A stretch of 64,000 nt of DNA from Ptiloglossa arizonensis. Lineage: Eukaryota > Arthropoda > Insecta > Hymenoptera > Colletidae. The first letter of the stretch is position 1, and each line of letters starts with the position of its first letter. Position numbers and translations under genes: made by a program. The notes below the pieces were generated by a model. The model had not been told where the DNA came from. It did not search any database and saw nothing but the letters and a program-made list of their open reading frames with translations. The stretch spans positions 6,758,001 to 6,822,000 of the forward strand of contig NW_027478385.1 of NCBI RefSeq assembly GCF_051014685.1, written 5' to 3'. Of this stretch, positions 38,556 to 51,713 are shown in pieces.

Positions 38556-40217
38556 GGGGAAAAATACACACACCGTTGTAATCGGGCGAGCTTCTACTTT
38601 CAAATGCAATAGGAATTTTTGGGTTAGGTCAATCCGTTCGCGAGATATGAGAGTTTGAAGCTAAGAAATGGTAGAGAAGAGAACAAATTTTTCGCAATTC
38701 TGCTGCTCCAAACGCTTAACCAGAATGGCATGGGAAAAAATACACATACCGTTGTTATCGGGCGAGTTTCTACTTTCAAATGCAATAGCAATTTTTGGGT
38801 TAGGTCAATCCATTCGCGAGATATCGGAGTTTGAAGACAAGAAATGGTTGAGAAGGCAAAAAATTTTTCACAATTCTGCTGCTCCAAACGCTTAACCAGA
38901 ATGGCATGGGAAAAAATACACATACCGTTGTTATCGGGCGAGTTTCTACTTTCAAATGCAATAGGAATTTTTGGGTTAGGTCAATCCGTTCGCGAGATAT
39001 GGGACATTGAAGCTAAGAAATGGTTGAGAAGACATCAAATTTTTCGCACTTCTGCTGCTCCAAACGCTTAACCAGAATGGCCTAGGGGAAAAATACACAC
39101 ACCGTTGTAATCGGCCGAGCTTCTACTTTCAAATGCAATAGGAATTTTTGGGTTAGGTCAATCCGTTCGCGAGATATGAGGGTTTGAAGCTAAGAAATGG
39201 TTGAGAAGAGTACAAATTTTTCGCAATTCTGCTGCTCCAAACGCTTAACCAGAATGGCATGGGAAAAAATACACATACCGTTGTTATCGGGCGAGTTTCT
39301 ACTTTCAAATGCAATAGGAATTTTTGGGTTAGGTCAATCCATTCGCGAGATATCGGAGTTTGAAGACAAGAAATGGTTGAGAAGGCAAAAAATTTTTCAC
39401 AATTCTGCTGCTCCAAACGCTTAACCAGAATGGCCTAGGGAAAAAATACCCATACCGTTGTAATCGCGCGAGCTTCTACTTTCAAATGCAATAGGAATTT
39501 TTGGGTTAGGCCAATCCGTTCGCGAGATATGAGAGTTTGAAGCTAAGAAATGGTTAAGAAGAGAACAAATTTTTCGCAATTCTGCTGCTCCAAACGCTTA
39601 ACCAGAATGGCCTAGGGAAAAAATACGCATACCGTTGTATTCGGGCGAGTTTCTACATTCAAATGCAGTAGGAATTTTTGGGTTAGGTCAATCCGTTCGC
39701 GAGATATGGGAGTTTGAAGCTAAGAAATGGTTGTGAAGAGAACAAATTTTTCGCAATTCTGCTGCCCCAAACGCTTAACCAGAATGGCCTAGGGAAAAAA
39801 TACGCACACCGTTGTAATCGGGCGAGTTTCTACTTTCAGACGCGACAGGAATTTTTGGGTTAGGTCAATCCGTTCGCGAGATATGGGACTTTGAATCTAA
39901 GAAATGGTTGACAAGACAACAAATTTTTCGCACTTCAGCTGCTCCAATCGCCTAATCAGAATGGTCTAGGGGAAAAATACACACACCGTTGTAATCGGGC
40001 GAGCTTCTACTTTCAAATGCAATAGGAATTTTTGGGTTAGGTCAATCCGTTCGCGAGATATGAGAGTTTGAAGCTAAGAAATGGTTGAGAAGAGAACAAA
40101 TTTTTCGCAATTCTGCTGCTCCAAACGCTTAACCAGAATGGCCTAGGGGAAAAATACACACACCGTTGTAATCGGCCGAGCTTCTACTTTCAAATGCAAT
40201 AGGAATTTTTGGGTTAG
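38556..40217 (+). repeat. Transition block between 7-mer and 12-mer families
   Basis: GGCATGGG monomers occur unusually close together here: starts at about 38628, 38804 and 39157. In the first pair they are adjacent, and the second has CGGAG and AAGGC, which elsewhere is followed by GGCCTAGGG. A GACATT/AGACATCAAAT monomer follows at about 38980, a combination otherwise typical of the 7.7-12 kb and 40-50 kb families. It is then succeeded by m8/m9-like and TGTGAAG monomers and a GACTTTGAATC monomer. The order does not match any complete unit elsewhere. Confidence 0.75.
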
Positions 40218-42340
40218 GTCAATCCGTTCGCGAGATATGAGAGTGTGAAGCTAAGAAATGGTTGAGAAGAGAACAAATTTTTCGCAATTCTGCTGCTCCA
40301 AACGCTTAACCAGAATGGCATGGGAAAAAATACACATACCGTTGTTATCGGGCGAGTTTCTACTTTCAAATGCAATAGGAATTTTTGTGTTAGGTCAATC
40401 CATTCGCGAGATATCGGAGTTTGAAGACAAGAAATGGTTGAGAAGGCACAAAATTTTTCACAATTCTGCTGCTCCAAACGCTTAACCAGAATGGCCTAGG
40501 GTAAAAATACCCCTACCGTTGTAATCGCGCGAGCTTCTACTTTCAAATGCAATAGGAATTCTTGGGTTAGGCCAATCCGTTCGCGAGATATGAGAGTTTG
40601 AAGCTAAGAAATGGTTGAGAAGAGAACAAATTTTTCGCAATTCTGCTGCTCCAAACGCTTAACCAGAATGGCCTAGGGAAAAAATACGCACACAGTTGTA
40701 ATCGGGCGAGTTTCTACTTTCAGACGCAGCAGGAATTTTTGGGTTTGGTCAATCTGTTCGCGAAATATGGGAGTTTGAAGCTAAGAAATGGTTGAGAAGA
40801 CAACAAATTTTTCGCACCTCTGCTGCTCCAAACGCTTAACTAGAATGGCCTAGGGAAAAAATACACATACCGGTGTAATCGGGAGAGTTTCTACTTTCAG
40901 ACGCAACAGGAAGTTTTGGGTTAGGTCAATCCGTTCGCGAGATATGGGACATTGAAGCTAAGAAATGGTTGAGAAGACAACAAATTTTTCGCAATTCTGC
41001 TGCTCCAATCGCTTAACCAGAATGGCCTAGGGGAAAAATACACACACCGCTGTAATCGGGCGAGTTTCTACTTTCAGATGCAACAGGAATTTTTGGGTTA
41101 GGTCAATCCGTTCGCGAGATATGGGAGTTTGAAGCTAAGAACTGGTTGAGAAGACAACAAATTTTTCGCACTTCTGCTGCTCCAAACCCTTAACCAGAAT
41201 GGCCCAGGGAAAAAATGCACATACCGTTGTAATCGGGCGAGCTTCTGCTTTCAGATGCAATAGGAATTTTTGGGTTAGATCAATCCGTTCGCGAGATATG
41301 GGACATTGAAGCTAAGAAATGGTTGAGAAGACATCAAATTTTTCGCACTTCTGCTGCTCCAAACGCTTAACCAGAATGGCCTAGGGGAAAAATACACACA
41401 GCGTTGTAATCGGGCGAGCTTCTACTTTCAAATGCAATAGGAATTTTTGGGTTAGGTCAATCCGTTCGCGAGATATGAGAGTTTGAAGCTAAGAAATGGT
41501 TGAGAAGAGAACAAATTTTTCGCAATTCTGCAGCTCCAAACGCTTAACCAGAATGGCCTAGGGGAAAAATACACACACCGTTGTAATCGGGCGAGCTTCT
41601 ACTTTCAAATGCAATAGGAATTTTTGGGTTAGGTCAATCCGTTCGCGAGATATGGGAGTTTGAAGCTAAGAAATGGTTGTGAAGAGAACAAATTTTTCGC
41701 AATTCTGCTGCCCCAAACGCTTAACCAGAATGGCCTAGGGAAAAAATACGCACACCGTTGTAATCGGGCGAGTTTCTACTTTCAGACGCAGCAGGAATTT
41801 TTGGGTTTGGTCAATCTGTTCGCGAGATATGGGAGTTTGAAGCTAAGAAATGGTTGAGAAGACAACAAATTTTTCGCACCTCTGCTGCTCCAAACGCTTA
41901 ACCAGAATGGCCTAGGGAAAAAATACACATACCGGTGTAATCGGGAGAGTTTCTACTTTCAGACGCGACAGGAATTTTTGGGTTAGGTCAATCCGTTCGC
42001 GAGATATGGGACTTTGAATCTAAGAAATGGTTGACAAGACAACAAATTTTTCGCACTTCAGCTGCTCCAATCGCCTAATCAGAATGGTCTAGGGGAAAAA
42101 TACACACACCGTTGTAATCGGGCGAGCTTCTACTTTCAAATGCAATAGGAATTTTTGGGTTAGGTCAATCCGTTCGCGAGATATGAGAGTTTGAAGCTAA
42201 GAAATGGTTGAGAAGGGAACAAATTTTTCGCAATTCTGCTGCTCCAAACGCTTAACCAGAATGGCCTAGGGGAAAAATACACACACCGTTGTAATCGGCC
42301 GAGCTTCTACTTTCAAATGCAATAGGAATTTTTGGGTTAG
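40218..42340 (+). repeat. 12-mer HOR (right-hand family), copy 1 (2,123 bp)
   Basis: Twelve monomers starting at the GAGAG/GGCATGGG monomer (40218, 176 bp). Characteristic members: the CGGAG monomer preceded by GAATTTTTGTGTTAGG; a tail with GGGTAAAAATACCCCTACC; a GCACACAGTTGTAATCGG monomer; AACTAGAATGG before CCGGTGTAATCGG; GGAAGTTTTGGG; ACCGCTGTAATCGG; an AACTGG/CCCTTAACC/CCCAGGG monomer; AGACATCAAAT; then TGTGAAG/CTGCCCC and GACTTTGAATC monomers. The length is 12 x 177 minus 1. Confidence 0.88.
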
Positions 42341-43401
42341 GTCAATCCGTTCGCGAGATATGAGAGTTTGAAGCTAAGAAATGGTTGAGAAGAGAACAAA
42401 TTTTTCGCAATTCTGCTGCTCCAAACGCTTAACCAGAATGGCATGGGAAAAAATACACATACCGTTGTTATCGGGCGAGTTTCTACTTTCAAATGCAATA
42501 GGAATTTTTGTGTTAGGTCAATCCATTCGCGAGATATCGGAGTTTGAAGACAAGAAATGGTTGAGAAGGCAAAAAATTTTTCACAATTCTGCTGCTCCAA
42601 ACGCTTAACCAGAATGGCCTAGGGTAAAAATACCCCTACCGTTGTAATCGCGCGAGCTTCTACTTTCAAATGCAATAGGAATTCTTGGGTTAGGCCAATC
42701 CGTTCGCGAGATATGAGAGTTTGAAGCTAAGAAATGGTTGAGAAGAGAACAAATTTTTCGCAATTCTGCTGCTCCAAACGCTTAACCAGAATGGCCTAGG
42801 GAAAAAATACGCACACAGTTGTAATCGGGCGAGTTTCTACTTTCAGACGCAGCAGGAATTTTTGGGTTTGGTCAATCTGTTCGCGAGATATGGGAGTTTG
42901 AAGCTAAGAAATGGTTGAGAAGACAACAAATTTTTCGCACCTCTGCTGCTCCAAACGCTTAACTAGAATGGCCTAGGGAAAAAATACACATACCGGTGTA
43001 ATCGGGAGAGTTTCTACTTTCAGACGCAACAGGAAGTTTTGGGTTAGGTCAATCCGTTCGCGAGATATGGGACATTGAAGCTAAGAAATGGTTGAGAAGA
43101 CAACAAATTTTTCGCAATACTGCTGCTCCAATCGCTTAACCAGAATGGCCTAGGGGAAAAATACACACACCGCTGTAATCGGGCGAGTTTCTACTTTCAA
43201 ATGCAATAGGAATTTTTGGGTTAGGTCAATCCGTTCGCGAGATATGAGAGTTTGAAGCTAAGAAATGGTTGAGAAGGGAACAAATTTTTCGCAATTCTGC
43301 TGCTCCAAACGCTTAACCAGAATGGCCTAGGGGAAAAATACACACACCGTTGTAATCGGCCGAGCTTCTACTTTCAAATGCAATAGGAATTTTTGGGTTA
43401 G
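42341..43401 (+). repeat. 6-mer deletion copy of the 12-mer HOR (1,061 bp)
   Basis: Only half of the 12-mer is present. The first monomers match the unit at 40218 through the ACCGCTGTAATCGGGCGAG tail (43168-43186). That tail then continues as CAAATGCAATAGG and a GAGAG/AGAAGGGAAC monomer, where the full units have CAGATGCAACAGG. AGAAGGGAAC otherwise occurs near the end of copy 1 (about 42211). The junction lies between the last left-parent base (T at 43188) and the first right-parent base (A at 43200), inside shared TTCTACTTTCA sequence. Confidence 0.88.
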
Positions 43402-46400
43402 GTCAATCCGTTCGCGAGATATGAGAGTTTGAAGCTAAGAAATGGTTGAGAAGAGAACAAATTTTTCGCAATTCTGCTGCTCCAAACGCTTAACCAGAAT
43501 GGCATGGGAAAAAATACACATACCGTTGTTATCGGGCGAGTTTCTACTTTCAAATGCAATAGGAATTTTTGTGTTAGGTCAATCCATTCGCGAGATATCG
43601 GAGTTTGAAGACAAGAAATGGTTGAGAAGGCAAAAAATTTTTCACAATTCTGCTGCTCCAAACGCTTAACCAGAATGGCCTAGGGTAAAAATACCCCTAC
43701 CGTTGTAATCGCGCGAGCTTCTACTTTCAAATGCAATAGGAATTCTTGGGTTAGGCCAATCCGTTCGCGAGATATGAGAGTTTGAAGCTAAGAAATGGTT
43801 GAGAAGAGAACAAATTTTTCGCAATTCTGCTGCTCCAAACGCTTAACCAGAATGGCCTAGGGAAAAAATACGCACACAGTTGTAATCGGGCGAGTTTCTA
43901 CTTTCAGACGCAGCAGGAATTTTTGGGTTTGGTCAATCTGTTCGCGAGATATGGGAGTTTGAAGCTAAGAAATGGTTGAGAAGACAACAAATTTTTCGCA
44001 CCTCTGCTGCTCCAAACGCTTAACTAGAATGGCCTAGGGAAAAAATACACATACCGGTGTAATCGGGAGAGTTTCTACTTTCAGACGCAACAGGAAGTTT
44101 TGGGTTAGGTCAATCCGTTCGCGAGATATGGGACATTGAAGCTAAGAAATGGTTGAGAAGACAACAAATTTTTCGCAATACTGCTGCTCCAATCGCTTAA
44201 CCAGAATGGCCTAGGGGAAAAATACACACACCGCTGTAATCGGGCGAGTTTCTACTTTCAGATGCAACAGGAATTTTTGGGTTAGGTCAATCCGTTCGCG
44301 AGATATGGGAGTTTGAAGCTAAGAACTGGTTGAGAAGACAACAAATTTTTCGCACTTCTGCTGCTCCAAACCCTTAACGAGAATGGCCCAGGGAAAAAAT
44401 GCACATACCGTTGTAATCGGGCGAGCTTCTGCTTTCAGATGCAATAGGAATTTTTGGGTTAGGTCAATCCGTTCGCGAGATATGGGACATTGAAGCTAAG
44501 AAATGGTTGAGAAGACATCAAATTTTTCGCACTTCTGCTGCTCCAAACGCTTAACCAGAATGGCCTAGGGGAAAAATACACACACCGTTGTAATCGGGCG
44601 AGCTTCTACTTTCAAATGCAATAGGAATTTTTGGGTTAGGTCAATCCGTTCGCGAGATATGAGAGTTTGAAGCTAAGAAATGGTTGAGAAGAGAACAAAT
44701 TTTTCGCAATTCTGCTGCTCCAAACGCTTAACCAGAATGGCCTAGGGGAAAAATACACACACCGTTGTAATCGGGCGAGCTTCTACTTTCAAATGCAATA
44801 GGAATTTTTGGGTTAGGTCAATCCGTTCGCGAGATATGGGAGTTTGAAGCTAAGAAATGGTTGTGAAGAGAACAAATTTTTCGCAATTCTGCTGCCCCAA
44901 ACGCTTAACCAGAATGGCCTAGGGAAAAAATACGCACACCGTTGTAATCGGGCGAGTTTCTACTTTCAGACGCAGCAGGAATTTTTGGGTTTGGTCAATC
45001 TGTTCGCGAGATATGGGAGTTTGAAGCTAAGAAATGGTTGAGAAGACAACAAATTTTTCGCACCTCTGCTGCTCCAAACGCTTAACCAGAATGGCCTAGG
45101 GAAAAAATACACATACCGGTGTAATCGGGAGAGTTTCTACTTTCAGACGCGACAGGAATTTTTGGGTTAGGTCAATCCGTTCGCGAGATATGGGACTTTG
45201 AATCTAAGAAATGGTTGACAAGACAACAAATTTTTCGCACTTCAGCTGCTCCAATCGCCTAATCAGAATGGTCTAGGGGAAAAATACACACACCGTTGTA
45301 ATCGGGCGAGCTTCTACTTTCAAATGCAATAGGAATTTTTGGGTTAGGTCAATCCGTTCGCGAGATATGAGAGTTTGAAGCTAAGAAATGGTTGAGAAGA
45401 GAACAAATTTTTCGCAATTCTGCTGCTCCAAACGCTTAACCAGAATGGCCTAGGGGAAAAATACACACACCGTTGTAATCGGCCGAGCTTCTACTTTCAA
45501 ATGCAATAGGAATTTTTGGGTTAGGTCAATCCGTTCGCGAGATATGAGAGTTTGAAGCTAAGAAATGGTTGAGAAGAGAACAAATTTTTCGCAATTCTGC
45601 TGCTCCAAACGCTTAACCAGAATGGCATGGGAAAAAATACACATACCGTTGTTATCGGGCGAGTTTCTACTTTCAAATGCAATAGGAATTTTTGTGTTAG
45701 GTCAATCCATTCGCGAGATATCGGAGTTTGAAGACAAGAAATGGTTGAGAAGGCAAAAAATTTTTCACAATTCTGCTGCTCCAAACGCTTAACCAGAATG
45801 GCCTAGGGTAAAAATACCCCTACCGTTGTAATCGCGCGAGCTTCTACTTTCAAATGCAATAGGAATTCTTGGGTTAGGCCAATCCGTTCGCGAGATATGA
45901 GAGTTTGAAGCTAAGAAATGGTTGAGAAGAGAACAAATTTTTCGCAATTCTGCTGCTCCAAACGCTTAACCAGAATGGCCTAGGGAAAAAATACGCACAC
46001 AGTTGTAATCGGGCGAGTTTCTACTTTCAGACGCAGCAGGAATTTTTGGGTTTGGTCAATCTGTTCGCGAGATATGGGAGTTTGAAGCTAAGAAATGGTT
46101 GAGAAGACAACAAATTTTTCGCACCTCTGCTGCTCCAAACGCTTAACTAGAATGGCCTAGGGAAAAAATACACATACCGGTGCAATCGGGAGAGTTTCTA
46201 CTTTCAGACGCAACAGGAAGTTTTGGGTTAGGTCAATCCGTTCGCGAGATATGGGACATTGAAGCTAAGAAATGGTTGAGAAGACAACAAATTTTTCGCA
46301 ATTCTGCTGCTCCAATCGCTTAACCAGAATGGCCTAGGGGAAAAATACACACACCGCTGTAATCGGGCGAGTTTCTACTTTCAGATGCAACAGGAATTTT

Positions 46401-47646
46401 TGGGTTAGGTCAATCCGTTCGCGAGATATGGGAGTTTGAAGCTAAGAACTGGTTGAGAAGACAACAAATTTTTCGCACTTCTGCTGCTCCAAACCCTTAA
46501 CCAGAATGGCCCAGGGAAAAAATGCACATACCGTTGTAATCGGGCGAGCTTCTGCTTTCAGATGCAATAGGAATTTTTGGGTTAGGTCAATCCGTTCGCG
46601 AGATATGGGACATTGAAGCTAAGAAATGGTTGAGAAGACATCAAATTTTTCGCACTTCTGCTGCTCCAAACGCTTAACCAGAATGGCCTAGGGGAAAAAT
46701 ACACACACCGTTGTAATCGGGCGAGCTTCTACTTTCAAATGCAATAGGAATTTTTGGGTTAGGTCAATCCGTTCGCGAGATATGAGAGTTTGAAGCTAAG
46801 AAATGGTTGAGAAGAGAACAAATTTTTCGCATTTCTGCTGCTCCAAACGCTTAACCAGAATGGCCTAGGGGAAAAATACACACACCGTTGTAATCGGGCG
46901 AGCTTCTACTTTCAAATGCAATAGGAATTTTTGGGTTAGGTCAATCCGTTCGCGAGATATGAGAGTTTGAAGCTAAGAAATGGTTGAGAGGAGAACAAAT
47001 TTTTCGCAATTCTGCTGCTCCAAACGCTTAACCAGAATGGCATGGGAAAAAATACGCACACCGTTGTAATCGGGCGAGTTTCTACTTTCAGACGCAGCAG
47101 GAATTTTTGGGTTTGGTCAATCTGTTCGCGAGATATGGGAGTTTGAAGCTAAGAAATGGTTGAGAAGACAACAAATTTTTCGCACCTCTGCTGCTCCAAA
47201 CGCTTAACCAGAATGGCCTAGGGAAAAAATACACATACCGGTGTAATCGGGAGAGTTTCTACTTTCAGACGCGACAGGAATTTTTGGGTTAGGTCAATCC
47301 GTTCGCGAGATATGGGACTTTGAATCTAAGAAATGGTTGACAAGACAACAAATTTTTCGCACTTCAGCTGCTCCAATCGCCTAATCAGAATGGTCTAGGG
47401 GAAAAATACACACACCGTTGTAATCGGGCGAGCTTCTACTTTCAAATGCAATAGGAATTTTTGGGTTAGGTCAATCCGTTCGCGAGATATGAGAGTTTGA
47501 AGCTAAGAAATGGTTGAGAAGAGAACAAATTTTTCGCAATTCTGCTGCTCCAAACGCTTAACCAGAATGGCCTAGGGGAAAAATACACACACCGTTGTAA
47601 TCGGCCGAGCTTCTACTTTCAAATGCAATAGGAATTTTTGGGTTAG
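43402..47646 (+). repeat. 12-mer HOR, two further copies (2,123 and 2,122 bp)
   Basis: Units at 43402-45524 and 45525-47646 follow the order of the 40218 unit. In the second, the TGTGAAG/CTGCCCC monomer is missing. Instead a GAGAGGAGAAC monomer with GGCATGGG (about 46986-47043) leads straight into the GCACACCG/GACGCAGCAGG tail, so the monomer count stays at 12 but the length falls by 1 bp. CCGGTGCAATCGG (about 46188) is private to this unit and the next, which makes them the closest pair. Confidence 0.88.
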
Positions 47647-49061
47647 GTCAATCCGTTCGCGAGATATGAGAGTTTGAAGCTAAGAAATGGTTGAGAAGAG
47701 AACAAATTTTTCGCAATTCTGCTGCTCCAAACGCTTAACCAGAATGGCATGGGAAAAAATACACATACCGTTGTTATCGGGCGAGTTTCTACTTTCAAAT
47801 GCAATAGGAATTTTTGTGTTAGGTCAATCCATTCGCGAGATATCGGAGTTTGAAGACAAGAAATGGTTGAGAAGGCAAAAAATTTTTCACAATTCTGCTG
47901 CTCCAAACGCTTAACCAGAATGGCCTAGGGTAAAAATACCCCTACCGTTGTAATCGCGCGAGCTTCTACTTTCAAATGCAATAGGAATTCTTGGGTTAGG
48001 CCAATCCGTTCGCGAGATATGAGAGTTTGAAGCTAAGAAATGGTTGAGAAGAGAACAAATTTTTCGCAATTCTGCTGCTCCAAACGCTTAACCAGAATGG
48101 CCTAGGGAAAAAATACGCACACAGTTGTAATCGGGCGAGTTTCTACTTTCAGACGCAGCAGGAATTTTTGGGTTTGGTCAATCTGTTCGCGAGATATGGG
48201 AGTTTGAAGCTAAGAAATGGTTGAGAAGACAACAAATTTTTCGCACCTCTGCTGCTCCAAACGCTTAACTAGAATGGCCTAGGGAAAAAATACACATACC
48301 GGTGCAATCGGGAGAGTTTCTACTTTCAGACGCAACAGGAAGTTTTGGGTTAGGTCAATCCGTTCGCGAGATATGGGACATTGAAGCTAAGAAATGGTTG
48401 AGAAGACAACAAATTTTTCGCAATTCTGCTGCTCCAATCGCTTAACCAGAATGGCCTAGGGGAAAAATACACACACCGCTGTAATCGGGCGAGTTTCTAC
48501 TTTCAGATGCAACAGGAATTTTTGGGTTAGGTCAATCCGTTCGCGAGATATGGGAGTTTGAAGCTAAGAACTGGTTGAGAAGACAACAAATTTTTCGCAC
48601 TTCTGCTGCTCCAAACCCTTAACCAGAATGGCCCAGGGAAAAAATGCACATACCGTTGTAATCGGGCGAGCTTCTGCTTTCAGATGCAATAGGAATTTTT
48701 GGGTTAGGTCAATCCGTTCGCGAGATATGGGACATTGAAGCTAAGAAATGGTTGAGAAGACATCAAATTTTTCGCACTTCTGCTGCTCCAAACGCTTAAC
48801 CAGAATGGCCTAGGGGAAAAATACACACACCGTTGTAATCGGGCGAGCTTCTACTTTCAAATGCAATAGGAATTTTTGGGTTAGGTCAATCCGTTCGCGA
48901 GATATGAGAGTTTGAAGCTAAGAAATGGTTGAGAAGAGAACAAATTTTTCGCAATTCTGCTGCTCCAAACGCTTAACCAGAATGGCCTAGGGGAAAAATA
49001 CACACACCGTTGTAATCGGGCGAGCTTCTACTTTCAAATGCAATAGGAATTTTTGGGTTAG
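47647..49061 (+). repeat. 12-mer HOR, partial last copy (8 monomers)
   Basis: It matches 45525 onward, including CCGGTGCAATCGG (about 48303) and ACCGCTGTAATCGG, for eight monomers (1,415 bp to the next GGCATGGG monomer at 49062). That next monomer has GAGAGGAGAAC like the one at about 46986, and the array then changes family. Confidence 0.85.
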
Positions 49062-51713
49062 GTCAATCCGTTCGCGAGATATGAGAGTTTGAAGCTAAGA
49101 AATGGTTGAGAGGAGAACAAATTTTTCGCAATTCTGCTGCTCCAAACGCTTAACCAGAATGGCATGGGAAAAAATACACATACCGTTGTTATCGGGCGAG
49201 TTTCTACTTTCAGACGCAGCAGGAATTTTTGGGTTTGGTCAATCTGTTCGCGAGATATGGGAGTTTGAAGCTAAGAAATGGTTGAGAAGACAACAAATTT
49301 ATCGCACCTCTGCTGCTCCAAACGCTTAACCAGAATGACCTAGGGAAAAAATACACATACCGGTGTAATCGGGCGAGTTTCTACTTTCAGATGCAACAGG
49401 AATTTTTGGGTTAGGTCAATCCGTTCGCGAGATATGGGAGTTTGAAGCTAAGAACTGGTTGAGAAGACAACAAATTTTTCGCACTTCTGCTGCTCCAAAC
49501 CCTTAACCAGAATGGCCCAGGGAAAAAATGCACATACCGTTGTAATCGGGCGAGCTTCTGCTTTCAGATGCAATAGGAATTTTTGGGTTAGGTCAATCCG
49601 TTCGCGAGATATGGGACATTGAAGCTAAGAAATGGTTGAGAAGACATCAAATTTTTCGCACTTCTGCTGCTCCAAACGCTTAACCAGAATGGCCTAGGGG
49701 AAAAATACACACACCGTTGTAATCGGGCGAGCTTCTACTTTCAAATGCAATAGGAATTTTTGGGTTAGGTCAATCCGTTCGCGAGATATGAGAGTTTGAA
49801 GCTAAGAAATGGTTGAGAAGAGAACAAATTTTTCGCAATTCTGCTGCTCCAAACGCTTAACCAGAATGGCCTAGGGGAAAAATACACACACCGTTGTAAT
49901 CGGGCGAGCTTCTACTTTCAGATGCAACAGGAATTTTTGGGTTAGGTCAATCCGTTCGCGAGATATGAGAGTTTGAAGCTAAGAAATGGTTGAGAGGAGA
50001 ACAAATTTTTCGCAATTCTGCTGCTCCAAACGCTTAACCAGAATGGCATGGGAAAAAATACACATACCGTTGTTATCGGGCGAGTTTCTACTTTCAAATG
50101 CAATAGGAATTTTTGGGTTAGGTCAATCCGTTCGCGAGATATCGGAGTTTGAAGACAAGAAATGGTTGAGAAGGCAAAAAATTTTTCGCAATTCTGCTGC
50201 TCCAAACGCTTAACCAGAATGGCCTAGGGGAAAAATACACACACCGTTGTAATCGGGCGAGCTTCTACTTTCAAATGCAATAGGAATTTTTGGGTTAGGT
50301 CAATCCGTTCGCGAGATATGGGAGTTTGAAGCTAAGAAATGGTTGTGAAGAGAACAAATTTTTCGAAATTCTGCTGTCCCAAACGCTTAACCAGAATGGC
50401 CTGGGGAAAAAATACGCACATCGTTGTAATCGGGCGAGTTTCTACTTTCAGACGCAGCAGGAATTTTTGGGTTTGGTCAATCTGTTCGCGAGATATGGGA
50501 GTTTGAATCTAAGAAATGGTTGACAAGACAACAAATTTTTCGCACTTCAGCTGCTCCAATCGCCTAATCAGAATGGTCTAGGGGAAAAATACACACACCG
50601 TTGTATTCGGGCGAGCTTCTACTTTCAAATGCAATAGGAATTTTTGGGTTAGGTCAATCGGTTCGCGAGATATGAGAGTTTGAAGCTAAGAAATGGTTGA
50701 GAAGAGAACAAATTTTTCGCAATTCTGCTGCTCCAAACGCTTAACCAGAATGGCATGGGAAAAAATACACATACCGTTGTTATCGGGCGAGTTTCTACTT
50801 TCAAATGCAATAGCAATTTTTGGGTTAGGTCAATCCATTCGCGAGATATCGGAGTTTGAAGACAAGAAATGGTTGAGAAGGCAAAAAATTTTTCACAATT
50901 CTGCTGCTCCAAACGCTTAACCAGAATGGCCTAGGGAAAAAATACCCATACCGTTGTAATCGCGCGAGCTTCTACTTTCAAATGCAATAGGAATTTTTGG
51001 GTTAGGCCAATCCGTTCGCGAGATATGAGAGTTTGAAGCTAAGAAATGGTTGAGAAGAGAACAAATTTTTCGCAATTCTGCTGCTCCAAACGCTTAACCA
51101 GAATGGCCTAGGGAAAAAATACGCATACCGTTGTATTCGGGCGAGTTTCTACTTTCAAATGCAGTAGGAATTTTTGTGTTATGTCAATCCGTTCGCGAGA
51201 TATGGGAGTTTGAAGCTAAGAAATGGTTGAGAAGAGAACAAATTTTTCGCAATTCTGCTGCCCCAAACGCTTAACCAGAATGGCCTAGGGAAAAAATACG
51301 CACACCGTTGTAATCGGGAGAGTTTCTACTTTCAGACGCAGCAGGAATTTTTGGGTTTGGTCAATCTGTTCGCGAGATATGGGAGTTTGAAGCTAAGAAA
51401 TGGTTGAGAAGACAACAAATTTATCGCACCTCTGCTGCTCCAAACGCTTAACCAGAATGACCTAGGGAAAAAATACACATACCGGTGTAATCGGGCGAGT
51501 TTCTACTTTCAGATGCAACAGGAATTTTTGGGTTAGGTCAATCCGTTCGGGAGATATGGGAGTTTGAAGCTAAGAACTGGTTGAGAAGACAACAAATTTT
51601 TCGCACTTCTGCTGCTCCAAACCCTTAACCAGAATGGCCCAGGGAAAAAATGCACATACCGTTGTAATCGGGCGAGCTTCTACTTTCAAATGCAATAGGA
51701 ATTTTTGGGTTAG
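49062..51713 (+). repeat. Mixed block leading into the 14-mer family
   Basis: GGCATGGG monomers start at 49062, 49946 and 50653. The block introduces CAAATTTATCGCACC with CAGAATGACCTAGGG (about 49298-49345), a variant that recurs at about 51420, 53720, 56195 and 61675 and so defines the right-hand 14-mer family. Other local features are CTGGGGAAAAAA (about 50402), CTGCTGTCCC (about 50372) and TCGAAATTCTG (about 50365), which resemble monomers in later 14-mers. No complete higher-order unit repeats inside the block. Confidence 0.75.
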
